This document shows positions 1 to 12,787 of a DNA stretch of 64,000 nt, piece by piece. The notes beneath the pieces were generated by a model. The model was not told where the DNA came from. It made no database searches and saw nothing but the letters and a program-made list of their open reading frames with translations. The position numbers were made by a program, and so were the translations under genes. Source of the DNA: Anthopleura xanthogrammica (taxonomy: Eukaryota; Cnidaria; Anthozoa; Actiniaria; Actiniidae); the NCBI GenBank assembly GCA_964019055.1, contig OZ025219.1, forward strand, positions 7,925,388 through 7,989,387, read 5' to 3'. Position 1 is the first letter of the stretch. Each line of letters begins with the position of its first letter.

Positions 1-1900
1 GCAAACTCTGCTTTACGTTCAAGTTAATTATGAGAATCATTTAAGCAAATCCCTTGCAGCATATTCTCAATGCAGCTAATAAAATCCAAGGACAAAACAA
101 TATTTTTTTACTCCAGGGAGAAAGGAAATTCCTTCGCTCCCTGCAGATTAAGTTGCACTAATGAGAAACCTATCTGAGGTCTTTTCGACTATTGATGAAT
201 TCCTTAATAACATTTTTTTACTGAGGATTTCAACATATAGACTTCGAAATTACATGTTTCATTTTTTTTTTCCGCTGTTTCTTTTCCTTGGAAATAGCCA
301 TATAAAAAAAACATATCGTCTCCAATATTATTGGCTAGAAATCACGTGATTGAACTGTTAGCCAATAAGCTCGTTTATCAGCAAAAAGCATCAATCCCAA
401 GTTTTTAGTCATTACTTCCCACGTCACTATACAGATCTCAAAATAACAATTATATTCAATCCCCTGCTGAGATCGAGTGAAGACAACCTTTTTGCTCGAG
501 TACCATAGGTTTGATTCCTTGAAGGCAAACCAAGTACGCTTCCTCAACAATCAGAACTCTGCAATTGCCGTATCTTAGATATCTGTTCTTGCAACGCCTC
601 AAAATCGACCCTAAAGCCTGGATTTAAAAAGTAAGTGACCAAAACTTGACGTCCGTTGTTGTTTCTGCGAACGCTATGGGGATAGAATGAGAAAGATCTT
701 CATTCTCTCAAAAAAGATTAACATTTTCATCTTCTGCACGCTATTTACTAGTAGTAAAAGCATAAAATATCTCCACTTTTGTGATTTTGAATTCCTTTAG
801 TTTTGGTTTGTTTGTAGTGTTTTTGAACATTTTTCCAAACAATTTTTGAATCAGATATTTAATCACTGACATTGTAGTGCATGGTTGTCAGATAGATGAT
901 TTAGAATCTCCATAATGGCCTCCGACATGAGTGATAAAGAGTGATGAACTTTTCATATGGAGTCAGAAAATGACACCAAACGAGTTTTATGGTCTGCCAG
1001 TAACGCAACATTTTTTCCGATCAATTGAACTTCAAAGGCGGTTTTTCAACGGTTTGTGGGTTTTAAGGCAGTAAATTGATGAAAACTGAGGGTCCTCTAG
1101 AGTACTCTGTTAACCTGTTTTGTCAGGCTTCTAGAAAAAACAAAGCTTAGTAGTGATCCCTGCGAATAACAATAAAAGTGTCATATTAAAGAAGGCAGCA
1201 AAAATTCATGATGGTTAACTCTGGAAGCTTACACATCAACAACTAGCTTAAAATGTCCAAAACAGTTGCTCAGAATTGAAATGTTTGAAAAGCACGTACT
1301 ACCTAGGGCAATTTGGAATATTTCAGATGTTGCTCATATACATACATCAGTATACTCATAAATGTCCACAAACAGTCATGGTTGGTCTACCATTATCATG
1401 CATATTGAAGTTTTCATACATATACTGATATATATACATACATATTTCGCATATAATATTTGTATTAGATTCGTATGCAGAGATGCTGTAATTCATGAAG
1501 TAAGTAATACTTTGGGGTAATTTAATGAAGGACATTAATGGTTGCTAAGTAAAATACAAAATATCTTAATCAAATATTATTTTCAAAATATACCAGTAGG
1601 GAATTTGACCCTTTGGCGAAAATAAAATACCCCTTTTTTAAATTTTTGGTACGTGAGAATTTGAACGATATTATTGAGAAATTGTCAAAAAATAACACAA
1701 AAATTATTGACGGAAAAATGTTATAGAGATAAAAAAAAAGTCAGGGATCTTATTGACGTTTATTACAAGATTAAAGATAAAAGAAATGTTTCAGAAGGAT
1801 AGTGTGCGTTCGATAATGGATACGATATGAATTAACATAGCATTATTCGCAGCAAAGACTTCCTCGTTATCGTCAATAAATAGTGAAGTGTACGTTTTAT
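1..1900. other. No gene recognised
   Basis: AT-rich, with only short open frames lacking family motifs. No RNA gene, transposon end or long repeat could be supported by eye. Confidence 0.6.
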
Positions 1901-2013
1901 AGCAACTTTCGTTTTTGTTTTTTATCTTTTCTTTTTCTTTTTTCGTTTATATTGTTTTTCTTTTTCTTTGTATTTGTTCGTTATCACATTTTAAAATCTT
2001 AACTCTGTTATTA

Positions 2014-2186
2014 TTTATTTTATTTTATTTTATTTTATTTTATTTTATTTTATTTTATTTTATTTTATTTTATTTTATTTTATTTTATTTTATTTTATTT
2101 TATTTTATTTTATTTTATTTTATTTTATTTTATTTTATTTTGATTTATTTCATTTTATTATTTTATTTTATTTTATTTTATTATTT
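2014..2186. repeat. (TTTTA)n pentanucleotide microsatellite
   Basis: Near-perfect TTTTA repeat for about 125 bases, then interrupted repeat to about 2186. The surrounding 1900-2500 is T-rich with a long poly-T at about 2427-2444. Confidence 0.95.
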
Positions 2187-2689
2187 CTTTGAATTTGTTC
2201 GTTATCACAACTTTAAGATTTAACTATTATTATTTGTCTTATTTCATGTGTATTGTTAATTGTGTATTTATTTATCTTTGTTTTCATGACTAGTACTCTT
2301 TTATTTTCATTTCTTATTGATATTGTATTTCATTTTCGTTTTCCTTTGTATTCGTTTGTTATTACATTTCTTACATTTTATCTCTATTATTATTTCTATT
2401 ATCTTATGTGTTACTGTTTTCGTTTTTTTTTTTTTTTTTTTTTTCCATATCTATATCTATGTTTATCTTTGGTCTTAATTTTGTTTTTCATTTTCATTTC
2501 CCCTCGCATTTTAGTTTATTCTTGATAAAGAGCATCTCTTTATTCTATATTTACTTATGAAATATGTCCCTTCTTACTACGCTTCCTTGATATGTTTTTT
2601 TTTTTATTTTTTTATTTTTTAATCGGTGTAGTTTAGAACACTTTCAAAATTACACGAACATAGAAATGAAATAACACTTCCTCGATGGA

Positions 2690-3040
2690 ATTTGTGCCAT
2701 TTCTTTTATATACTCCTGTTAACCTCGCATCCAAGATAACTTCAAAAGGAAGTCCATGGATTTCTTTACTTGTATAGTTTGGCAATAAGAACTATTTTTT
2801 TAAAAGTCGGAACATTAGAGAAACACGTCTTTAATATACATAATGACTCTGCCATTTCTTTTACCTTCACATCCAAGGTGATTTTAAAAGGGGTCTATGG
2901 ATTTATTTACTTGCATGCCTTGACAATATTAACGTTTTTTTTTAAAGTCGGAACGTTAGAGAAACACGTCTTTAATATACATGAGTCTGTCATTTCTTTT
3001 GCCTTCACATCCAAGGTGATTTTAAAAGGGGTCTATTGTT
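2690..3040. repeat. Degenerate tandem repeat, about 145-bp unit
   Basis: The block with GTCGGAACATTAGAGAAACA and CACATCCAAGGTGATTTTAA appears near 2808 and again near 2947, with a partial relative at 2690-2760. The open frame across it is a by-product of the repeat. Confidence 0.7.
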
Positions 3041-3049
3041 GGATTTCTT

Positions 3050-4200
3050 AACTTTAGGAATAATAACGTTTTTAGTTGGAACGTTATATAAATATACCTT
3101 TCATAATTGTAAAATGCCTCAGTTTGATTATATACATATAGAAGGGACGCTATATAAATCATAAATCATCAAATATCTCTAATAAACATCAAAAGTCGGT
3201 CTGTCTTTTTTTCCCTTCCCTCCAATATGTTTTCAAAATTCTTTACTTTAATACCTTGGCAATAAGTATGTTTTAAGTTAGAATGTTACAGAAAAAAATA
3301 TATAGTAACCATTAAGAGTATCATACAATGGGCTTGCCTAATGAGGTACGTAGAGTCCATTGCACTTAAGACCACTAGAGGAGGCATAAGATATCATTAA
3401 TACTGGCTCGTCAAGTACAGCTAATGAAACACCTGTTTAGACCCTCTTACAACATGATACCAATGAAACTTGAGAACAAGTTTTGCGAGAAAACATTTTC
3501 CAACTAACTGCTCCTTGTAACATATATCAATTTCAGCTTAGGAAATGTTCATGCATGAGGAAACAAAGTTTCACCAAAAGTAGATTGGCTTTCTACTCGT
3601 GCAATGGCAATGCGTCACAAAGCAAAAGTAGTTTGAAGGCGAATATTGTACGGTACCAATGTAATCTCGTTTCATGTTAATAAAAAAAATTAACCGTGTA
3701 ACAGAGACTTTAAAGTGATACTTAAGACATAGTAAAACACAATGAAACTTCACTAATAGATCTTTTTAGATAATGAATATTACTTTATAACTATCGGTCT
3801 CGCTCCCAACATTTCATACTTTAAAATCTACAATCAATCAATCCTTTTTTACGATACTACGATGTCGGATCAAGGTCTCAAAAAAAGAGGACGTGGTTCA
3901 TCCTAAAATTCCAATTAGATCTAGCTAGTTGTGCAATAGATTAGCCCAGAAGTTATTTGGGGCTTCCATTGAGTGGATATTCGGTTTATGTATTGATCCT
4001 CAAGAAATCGACACTATAATGACGTCATGTTACGTCACTACAGTATTAGAAAGACAGACTGAAATACTCTTATATCAGAATGACCTGGATATACGCTTGC
4101 ATTAGTCTATTAGTTCCGTCCTAGATATCAGTTTAGTGTTCTATTTTAAGATTTTTGCTAAAATTTCTCAATGAACTGCGTTTGTATAACTGAATAATGA
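3050..4200. other. No gene recognised
   Basis: AT-rich spacer between a minisatellite and the fold-back pair. The small frames at 3483-3753 overlap on opposite strands and show no motif. Confidence 0.55.
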
Positions 4201-4210
4201 ACTGATATAC

Positions 4211-4459
4211 ACCTATTTCAAAAAAGGTTGTTGCAGCTGAAAGCAACAAGAAACAAGCCAAGACGGCAAAGAATATTTGTATTTTACTCCTTATTCATCA
4301 TTTAGACGCGATTATTTTAGTCGTTTTGTAATGGTAGGCTGCAACTGTTTCGATTCTTAAGTGTTGTCCCGAATCTTCGGCTAATTAAAGCATCTTTTGC
4401 AGGTGGTCTTGGCTTGTTGCTTGTTGCTTTCGGCTGCGACAACCTTTATTGAAATAGGT
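4211..4459. mobile_element. Fold-back (MITE-like) element
   Basis: Terminal inverted repeats: ACCTATTTCAA..AAAGGTTGT with AAAGCAACAAG on the left, and CTTGTTGCTTTCGGC with ACAACCTTTATTGAAATAGGT on the right. About 249 bp, no coding capacity. Confidence 0.75.
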
Positions 4460-4460
4460 T

Positions 4461-4740
4461 ATATATACTTATTTCAATAAAGTTAGTCACCAAAAACCTA
4501 CAAGCTGAGACTGCTGGGGATCATGGGAAACATTTCATATCCAACAAGTAAAGATTTTTGATACAAAGTGCAGCTTTAGGATGCTCACAGGAGGTGAAAC
4601 TCTAACTTGTATAAGGATCTGAAGTCCATCAATAGTTATCAAGGGCTTTGAAACATGTAAAATATATCTACCCATAATCCTTGACAGTCTTAGCTTTGTA
4701 GCTTTTCTGGTGATTAACTTCATTGAAATGAGTATATATA
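4461..4740. mobile_element. Second fold-back element abutting the first
   Basis: Inverted ends ATATATACTTATTTCAATAA / TTCATTGAAATGAGTATATA. It starts within a couple of bases of the previous element, whose end also reads TTTATTGAAATAGG, so the two may be related and nested or adjacent. Confidence 0.6.
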
Positions 4741-5381
4741 GTCATGAATTGAAAGGCTTCACGAGTGACGCGGAAAATTGAAAAGTGTTGATCCTAGTTT
4801 TTACGTGATAGATAAAACATGAGCGGGAGACCTTTATGGGGATTTAAAATGGTGAGCCGCAGGCAAATTTTTAGCCCCATAAAGCTAAGGTCGGACGCGA
4901 ATGTTTTATTTCACTTATCAAAGGTTTAGGATAGTTAGGTCATGTGTTACTTAAATTTTCAAGATAAAAGCACTTTTCGCCGAGAAAATCTGAGTTAAAG
5001 TTGTATGCAAATCAGGATGAATCTCTTGCCGATTTAAAAACTCGGTCATGGTTGTGATTTTCTATTGTGTTTGGCCTTATGAATATTAATGAGTTTGATA
5101 AAATATATTAATGGTTTGTCTTGAAGGGGTTTGTTTGTTTGTGATAAATTATAACTTTAGCTGTGAATAATCAAAACTATTAAATTACAAAGTTTATCAT
5201 ATCAATTTTGAAATCATTAGCAAATCCTGCAATCTGATTGGCTACAAAGTGTGCGATTTAAGCATTAATTGCACTATTTTGAATCATTAATTGCATCATT
5301 TTGTCAAACAATCACTTTTGAAGCTACATATAACTGTTGAGTATTTGAATATATTAAGTTTCAAAATGGAAATGATTAATA

Positions 5382-5524
5382 GGTAATAGAACTGAGTGTC
5401 TTGCAATTTTGGGCAGAAATCACACTCGTGATTAACAAATTGCACTCCCGCTGCGCGGTCGTGCAATTTTGTAATCACTCTTGCGATTTCAGCCCAAATT
5501 GCACTCAACTCAGTTCTATTACCA
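5382..5524. mobile_element. Fold-back (MITE-like) element
   Basis: Inverted ends GGTAATAGAACTGAGTG / ACTCAGTTCTATTACC, with further pairing of the inner arms (TTGGGCAGAAATC / GATTTCAGCCCAA). About 143 bp. Confidence 0.8.
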
Positions 5525-5569
5525 TTATTTATCACAATGATTAATAGTCGATGGGTACATAACGAAATA

Positions 5570-6345
5570 AAAATAACTAATAAAGATGTGCTTTACTAGT
5601 GACAAAATCAAAACTACGTCGCCAAGTTAAAGGTCCCCAAACTGTTGTCATATAAATAGTAAGTATGATAAATAGTTCATAAAGGATGTAAATAGTAAAT
5701 AAATCATATGCAGTCTCTGGGTACACTAAGAAGTAAAAAAGAGAAAAAATAACTGGTCGTAAGATGCACTCGAAGTGTACAGAATATCCAAAATATAAAT
5801 TATAGGTCGCCAATGATGCAATAAAGTATAATAAATGGTAAATAAATCATGTGCAGTCTCTGGGTACACTAAGAAGTAAAAAAGAGAAAAAATAACTGGT
5901 CGTAAGATGCACTCGAAGTGTACAGAATATCCAAAATATAAATTATAGGTCGCCAATGATGCAATAAAGTATAATAAATGGTAAATAAATAGTTCATAAA
6001 GGATGTAAATAGTAAATAAATCATGTGCAGTCTCTGGGTACACTAAGAAGTAAAAAAGAGAAAAAAAAACTGGTCGTAAGATGCACTCGAAGAGTACAGA
6101 ATATCCAAAATATAAGTTATAGGTCGCCAATGGTGCAATAAAGTATAATAAATGGTAAATAAATAGTTCATAAAGGATGTAAATAGTAAATAAATCATGT
6201 GCAGTCTCTGGGTACACTAAGAAGTAAAAAAGAGGAAAAAAAACTGGTCGTAAGATGCACTCGACGAGTACAGAATATCCAAAATATAAATTATAGGTCG
6301 CCAATGGTGCAATAAAGTATAATAAATGGTAAATAAATGATGTGT
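5570..6345. repeat. Satellite-like tandem repeat, 142/175-bp units
   Basis: Four strong copies of a unit with CAGTCTCTGGGTACACTAAG and ACTGGTCGTAAGATGCACTC; CAGTCTCTGG starts at 5711, 5853, 6028 and 6202. A diverged partial copy lies near 6346. Spacings are 142, 175 and 174 because one unit lacks a 33-bp block containing AGTTCATAAAGGATGTAAAT. The long open frame on the minus strand is a by-product. Confidence 0.9.
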
Positions 6346-6949
6346 AGCCTCTAGGTACAATTCATGATATTACTAACATTAGTTCACTAGGGAACCATCA
6401 CCGCTCGTAACGAGCATCTCCGAGGGGGCATAAAAATAGAAAATGAGAAAGTAATATCACGAAGTACTTGTACTTTATACTGCGATATACAACAGGATTA
6501 ACGCAATCTTATAACTTCCAATATTGGATTTTGTTTACTACATGTAATAAGACCTTTAAATGCTCAAAATTTCTATCCTTTACAATCTATTTGTTAAAAG
6601 TGCAGTAAAGTTTTTTAGCTTAACAATTAACAAAAATATAAATATGTATTCCGGGTTTTTTATGTAGTATTCATTTTTAATGATTTCAAAACCTACGTAA
6701 TAACGTCATTCCTTTTTATGATATTTGTTTATAAAGATATCATTATTCAATTGTATATATTGTCTGTGTTCATTTTATGAAATGAATGTGCTAAAACTCT
6801 ACTCTTTTTATTTGTTTATTTATTTATTTATCTATTTTTATTTATTATTTATTTATTTTTTTGAAAATGCCAATTTTTTTGGTTGTCTGTAATTAGTGTG
6901 TACAAGGTTCTGGTTTTCATCTTTAATATCAATTTTAATAATATACAAC

Positions 6950-7145
6950 AGTATACCAAATTGCAAGAAGGTTGTCGTATAAAAATAGGAATTAATTATT
7001 TTTCCAAAACAGACGTAATTATTTCACTGTTTTCAAGGTATAGACTGATATTTTTGAGATACTCTTGTTAGTATATTACTAAGCAGTTATTCTCATCAAT
7101 GTAGGGGGCTTTAGAATCAAAATAAAGAAAAATATTTCTAATTAA
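6950..7145. repeat. Dispersed repeat, copy 1 (pair with 32244-32450)
   Basis: About 195 bp, including TTGCAAGAAGGTTGTCGTAT, GTAATTATTTCACTGTTTT and TAGGGGGCTTTAGAATCAAA. It recurs at 32244-32450 in the same orientation with scattered substitutions. No coding signal persists in both copies. Confidence 0.75.
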
Positions 7146-7149
7146 TGCA

Positions 7150-8639
7150 GGTATATTCATGTCTTGAAGGGTACGTGTTTTTTTTATGTTTTGTTTTGTT
7201 TTGTTTAGTTTTTGTTGTTGTTACTGTTTTTTTTATATATATTAAATTGTTTTGACTTTGTTTGTCAGTGTGCATAAGGTTTTGTTGTGATTGCTTATCT
7301 ACCTTAGTAATATATAATTAATACATGATCATGTCTTAAAGTGTAGCACAAATAGAAATTTTAAAAAGTAGTTGTGTGTGCAAAAATGACTCTTTTTCTT
7401 TCATTATTAGGAAAATACTATTTTTGTTGCAAGTGTAATCAAATACACAATATCTATTTTTGCTATATAGGATATTTTTTTCAAATTACTATTTCTATTG
7501 CATGTATAAATATTTGACATCTATTATTACTTTTTACGATATTTCAAGTTCATTTTTGAATCGTGTATTGAATCATGTTTCTATTCTAGAGACTGTAAAA
7601 GCAGTAACTTTGTTAAAACTTAGTCGTTGCTGCCAAGCTCATTAGTTACTACCATTGTGTGTGCAGACTTCAAGGCTCCAGCTTGGAGCTCAACATAGAG
7701 ATCTGTACATTAAAATGTCAGCCAGTAAAATTAATCACCTGTCATGGGTGGTTTATGGATAGATTTGTTGCTAGATACCAATCGAGGAAGTAAACTCAAA
7801 GAGTATTTATCGGTCTAGATCCTTTTAAAAGCAGACTGGAATGTTTAAATGTCTGAATGAAACGGTAAATCTTTCTCAGTGTTAACGGTTATCTTGACTT
7901 ATCTTGAATTTGTGAGGAACAATGCTCAAAATTCGCTAAGATAGATTAGTGAACCGCACTGATTTGAAAGAATCAAAGCAATAATCCATTTACTCCCTTG
8001 TAAGTGTGAACTTCAATAAATAAAACAAAATACGCTGATAACACGAAAAGAAAAGAAATGAAAGCGAATCAACATTAAGAGAAAATTCACTATTAGGTCA
8101 CGTGATTGTTGCTGCCTTTACGTTCAAAGTTCCTGTATTGTTAGTGGGTTCCCTGTGGTAAGCATGAATATCCACCATTTCTTTCTTAGTCTGTGCGTGT
8201 TTATAGCTGCGTATCATTATAGGAGGTCAGTATTTGCTCCTCATTCTAAGCTAGTAATGAGATCCATGAATGATGAGATTTCAGCAGCTGATTTAACAAA
8301 AATTTAAAGTGCTGGTTTTTATAGCCGCTATATTTATTGTTTTTAACAAAAGATTATTCTCTGATTTCTTCACCTCTACGCCTTGCTATTTCATTCCCTT
8401 GGTCACGATTGCATATCAGCTGCCCTGGCACAAATTCATTCACGGAAATAAAACAGATAACTCGACAGTTAACGACAATAACGATGACAAACGGAGACAA
8501 AATACGATAACGGGATCCACAATCTCGATGTAGATAGTGATCATATTGGCAGTGATAATGGCATAACTGTCTTACAAGTTTTAGATTGAACTGTCTTATA
8601 TTTGCCTTTCCACAGCCTCACATCAAATCCTCTATCAAG
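7150..8639. other. Upstream region of the first GPCR, no gene recognised
   Basis: Small frames only. Presumably contains the promoter and 5' UTR of the GPCR at 8640; no core promoter element could be singled out. Confidence 0.5.
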
Positions 8640-9578
8640 ATGAGCTTTTCAGAAGACAAGTGCGTAGGAATCAGAGCCCCAAATTACCTGTCAATCACGA
8701 CAGCCGTGCTAAGTGCAACCTTGTCAGCCATCACCGTTCCAGGCAATCTACTGATATGTATTGCTATATTGAAAGACCCACACAAGGATCTCAGAACCTC
8801 CTTTAATTACTTTGTTCTCAACTTGGCCATCGCTGATCTGATAGTAGGTGCTATCACAGATCCAATGAGTGCTGTTTTCCACGTACGAGAGTCTCTTGGG
8901 TACCCTGTGGAAAGTTGGATATGGTTGCTTCATGTGTCGTACTTCATATCGTGTACGGCCTCTTTACTCAGTATGGGAGCCCTGGCCATTGAACGATATG
9001 TTATTGTTTCTTCGAACTACAGAAGAAGATTCCAGCCATCAAGAGCCATTTTGGCATCTGTAGGGATTCTGATTATATCTTGTATTTTGCCGACAGCTTA
9101 CTTTATAGTAGGTTTTAATAAGTTTGCGTTCATATTTGCGAATACTGCTATAATCTTTACAGTCGCTATTATATGCTTCACGTTTTCTAGAATATACCGC
9201 AGTTTGCGGGCAAACGTGCTGCGCTTACAGACATCACACAGCGAGCGCATGGCAACAGCAGCTATTCTCCTCGAGAAACGAATATCTCGTGGGTTTATCT
9301 TCATAATCGTTTTCTTCCTCTGTTGTAGTATCCCAGCATGCATTCTGATCTACCTGATCAATTTCTGTACCACGTGCAGTTGTACGCTCATACACTGGTC
9401 ACGTGATCTGTTTTACCTTCTCGTAGTCTTAAACTGCTCCGCGAATCAGTTCCTGTATGCGTGGCGGATGCCAAATTTTACTAAAGCTCTTCGAAATCTA
9501 CCTGTTGTATGTGGGCTGATCAAGCCATCGAGAAATCATTTTAGTAGTCGTTCATTCACTGATTCTCAGGTAAACTAG
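8640..9578 (+). CDS. Divergent class A (rhodopsin-like) GPCR, single exon
   Basis: An intronless reading frame of 312 residues encodes a seven-transmembrane receptor acting at the plasma membrane; the ligand is unknown. The first ATG is at 8640; the open frame upstream has no earlier ATG. Landmarks: GN in TM1 (Asn36), NLAIAD in TM2 (Asp66), ERY at the TM3 end (118-120), then NCSANQFLY in TM7, a degenerate form of NPxxY with the proline replaced. I see no cysteine at the usual top-of-TM3 position, so the common TM3-ECL2 disulfide may be absent. Loops and the C-terminal tail are short, and there is no signal peptide. A possible AATAAA signal lies near 9628. It is clearly more divergent than the four GPCRs at 26-40 kb. 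CAG|GTAAAC next to the stop resembles a splice donor, so a spliced C-terminus is possible but not needed. Confidence 0.85.
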   Translation: MSFSEDKCVGIRAPNYLSITTAVLSATLSAITVPGNLLICIAILKDPHKDLRTSFNYFVLNLAIADLIVGAITDPMSAVFHVRESLGYPVESWIWLLHVSYFISCTASLLSMGALAIERYVIVSSNYRRRFQPSRAILASVGILIISCILPTAYFIVGFNKFAFIFANTAIIFTVAIICFTFSRIYRSLRANVLRLQTSHSERMATAAILLEKRISRGFIFIIVFFLCCSIPACILIYLINFCTTCSCTLIHWSRDLFYLLVVLNCSANQFLYAWRMPNFTKALRNLPVVCGLIKPSRNHFSSRSFTDSQVN

Positions 9579-9784
9579 TCCACTAGGTTGGAAGAGCTTA
9601 AAACTAAATTCGACATTTTTGCTCGAAAATAAATTAATTAAAAATCAGGCTTCAGTACGTGCTCAAGCAAAAGTCAGTATGTTATGAGAGGGCGTCGAAA
9701 TCCTTAAAATGTTTACTGGTAAAATTTGGTAGATTCACTGGAAAATTTCGAAATCATACTTTCATACGACTGCGATAATTTTAA

Positions 9785-10065
9785 ACGACACAGCGGTATT
9801 TCGTGGGGCCGGAAATGCTCCAAAATTAGAAATTCAAAAAATTTCTAGAAACTTCATTCTGAATGCGGACATTCTACATTCTGCAGTTAAGGATTCCAGC
9901 GGTATTTTAAACCGGAAATAACCCAAAATTAGAAATCCAAGAATTGTCTAGAAACTTGGTTCTGAATTGGTACATGCGCCATTTCAGTGAAAGATTTCAG
10001 CGGTATTTTAGAGAACCGGAATAATGACCAGAATAATTACAACATATTTCTTAGAAAAATTGTTC
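9785..10065. repeat. Degenerate tandem repeat, about 106-112-bp unit
   Basis: The word CAGCGGTATTT recurs at about 9791, 9897 and 10009, each time followed by a CCGGAA block; in the first two units AAAATTAGAAAT and TCTAGAAACTT also follow. It lies 3' of the first GPCR. Confidence 0.7.
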
Positions 10066-10069
10066 TGTA

Positions 10070-12084
10070 GGGTTACAAACAGTGAGGGATTCCTATTCTA
10101 TTAACTTAGTTTTCTTATCACCACGGGGATTACTTTTTTCGATTATATGGCATCTAATAAAAGATTCAATCTCGTATAGCGATGTTTACGAACACGGACG
10201 TCAGGAATCTTTTCTCTTTTAAGTTTACCAACCATAAAACAAAATATCTCTTTGTTTCTGCAGTTAATATATCTCTGGTTGATGTCAGCGCAAACATCGC
10301 TATAAATCATTGGCTAGAAATAAAAAAATAAAGACTTCCTCTTCAATTACCGCCTCGCTATTAGATGAGAAGGAGTAGTAACTTAGTAGGTATTACTTTA
10401 CGATATTTATGTCAGCCCTGTCCGCCCACTTGACCAGCTGGCAATTGCCCTATAAGACTATGACGTCACGACTTGTTTACATGTTCAAGAATAATAGAAA
10501 TACTCCTGTTTCGGGTTCTCTGTTACTCAGGGTTAGCCTCGATTTCGTATGGAATCATTTCGAATATTTATCCATTCCTAGTGAACGTTCTTGGAATTTC
10601 AAAGTGTTTGTATTGTTGAAGTTGTGCATTCTTTACTTAATCGTTGGCATTTGTGAATATTTTGACACTGAAATGAGGCTAACCCTGAGTAAATGAGTCT
10701 GTCAGTCAAGCAACACATCGGTATTGTACGAATTGGAATATGGTCTATTTAGGCTAAAAAAAGTTTTCCTTCGGGATATTTAGTGTAATATGCAAGTGCT
10801 TTCACTTTTCACCATCTCATAGACCGAATTTTGATATAATTTGTGTTGCTGCTACGTCGTTCCCTCGGGCGATTATGGCGATTGTTTTGATGTGACGTCA
10901 TAGTATTATTGGGCACATGCAACTCTTGGGGCGACATGCTATTGTTTGCTCATGAAAAATGTCTTAGTCATTTCAAACTTTCGCCAAAACTTTAACTTTC
11001 AAAAACCAACGACAGCTATGTTATTTTCAACCGGGAGAATTTCCGTTAAATATTACTTGGATGTTTTCCATCTTCGTTATTTTCGAGTAAGAGATACATT
11101 TTTCGAAAAACTCAAACTGCCTACTGACGAACAAAAGGGATGGTGATTAGCTTATTCTCTAGCGCTGAGAGAAACAGTCATTAATCATTGCGTATTTCTA
11201 ATTTTTGCACTTAGATTTTAATACTACGCCCTTAGTTAAAATTAGCTTTCGTCGAATTTATCTTTATATTTAGAAATGACCAGATCAGTTAAAATTTCCT
11301 GTTTCTCGGATCGTTAAAGCTTTCATTCAACTCAATTTTTTAATTAAGAACATTTTAGTGGCTTAGGTCATTTAGTGGCTTAGGTCATTTAGACCTCATT
11401 AATTAAATCCTCGGTTGGGAAGTCTGCACGAACATCCTATTTACGAAGCCATGTTGAAAACTTTAAAATATTTAATTACTTAGATAAAACACCAATAATT
11501 ATTAATGTATTAATGATAATAAATATGTATTAATCCTACTTAGCCTATATTTGTCGTTGATACAGACTTACGGTAGAGTTTATTTATTATGGCGGGAAAA
11601 AGTCACGTGGTCCGTAAGGCAGTGCATTGTGGAACTGTTTTAGGAGACATATTTCCAAGATGGCGGCGATGATCACTGACTATGACACGAGTTAAAATCT
11701 TCTGCGCATGCTCTAAGTCCATATGTAAATTAGTCAAAACGTCTTCATGTTTATTGTAAAAATATACAAATTTGACTTTCAAACTCGCCTGACAAATGGA
11801 CTTTACAAGATACCAAAACTTAAAGTCAGTTCTTGAAACTTGAGGCTAACTCTTTCATATTGTCTTTATTAACAGTTTCTTGTCCTACAACAACATTGCT
11901 TCCGTGAAAATCCTTCACGAAGAGCAAAACTTTCATGTCTTTACGCTAGCTTAAAAATTTCACTATGTCAATATCACATATTATTAAGTTAATGTTCTCG
12001 TATTTAAAAATATTCTATTTGTTCCTTGCGCTCACTCATGAAATACTCATATATTCTCGCCAACGTGTAATATCCTATTATGTA
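10070..12084. other. No gene recognised
   Basis: Frames at 10409-10696 and 10946-11146 lack motifs, membrane topology or splice context convincing enough to call. Confidence 0.5.
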
Positions 12085-12225
12085 CTTATTGACTGAGTGG
12101 GAGGTCCGAACGGGAAAATATTTGGCTCGAGGTCCTGAAGTACGGAACGAGCGCAGCGAGTTCCGTGCCAAGGACCGAGAGCCAAATATTTTCCCGTTCG
12201 GACCGACCTTAACTCAGTCAATAAG
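12085..12225. mobile_element. Fold-back element with long arms (TATTGACTG ends, copy 1)
   Basis: Nearly complete palindrome. The left arm has CTTATTGACTGAGT and GGTCCGAACGGGAAAATATT; the right arm has AATATTTTCCCGTTCGGACC and ACTCAGTCAATAAG. The short centre is itself inverted (GGAACGAGCGCAGCGAGTTCC). About 141 bp. Confidence 0.88.
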
Positions 12226-12787
12226 CATTTTATCATATGACCACATATAAAAAATCGATTTCAAAGCGTTTTTAATAAATGCGAATCAAAATGCGTAGTT
12301 TTTACATGATTGACGGCAGCGAGTCCGAACGGCGAGTCCGAACGGGAAGTTATTACACTTTTCGGAAAAGCGTACTTTTTTTGCTGACGACATTTTCCCC
12401 AAAGGTTTTTTTTAGAATCACGCGTACAGTGAAATACGGTCATATGATAAATATATTTATCATCTGTAAAGTTTTAACGATGCGTCGAAAGTTCATCTCC
12501 ATTAAAATACTTAATCAAAAGAAGTGCCAGGCTGGTATATGTATGTTGGTTCATCGCCAGAGAAAGCTTGTGCATAGAGCAGGGGAAATGTTTTTACAGT
12601 GCGAATCGAAAAACCGTGGGCACCCAGAAATAATCTAGAAATCGTTTATTGTTCGTTGAACAATCTGAAACGACTTTCTAAGCAAAAATTTCGTTTTCAC
12701 TAATGCACAAGTACAAGCGGAACTGTATAAACGCAAGCACAAGTATCAAAAGTTTTTGAACCTTGCGATTGTGAGAGGTACTTTTTT

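Noticed and set aside
5726..6304. 192-codon minus-strand frame with repeated YFGYSV and HDLFTIY words
   Set aside because: It is the translation of the 142/175-bp satellite; no independent coding signal, and the frame shifts between units.
10409..10696. 95-codon frame
   Set aside because: No family motif, no splice context and composition like surrounding non-coding DNA.
12279..12638. 119-codon frame
   Set aside because: Begins in a remnant of the CCGAACGGGAA fold-back family and shows no protein signature.
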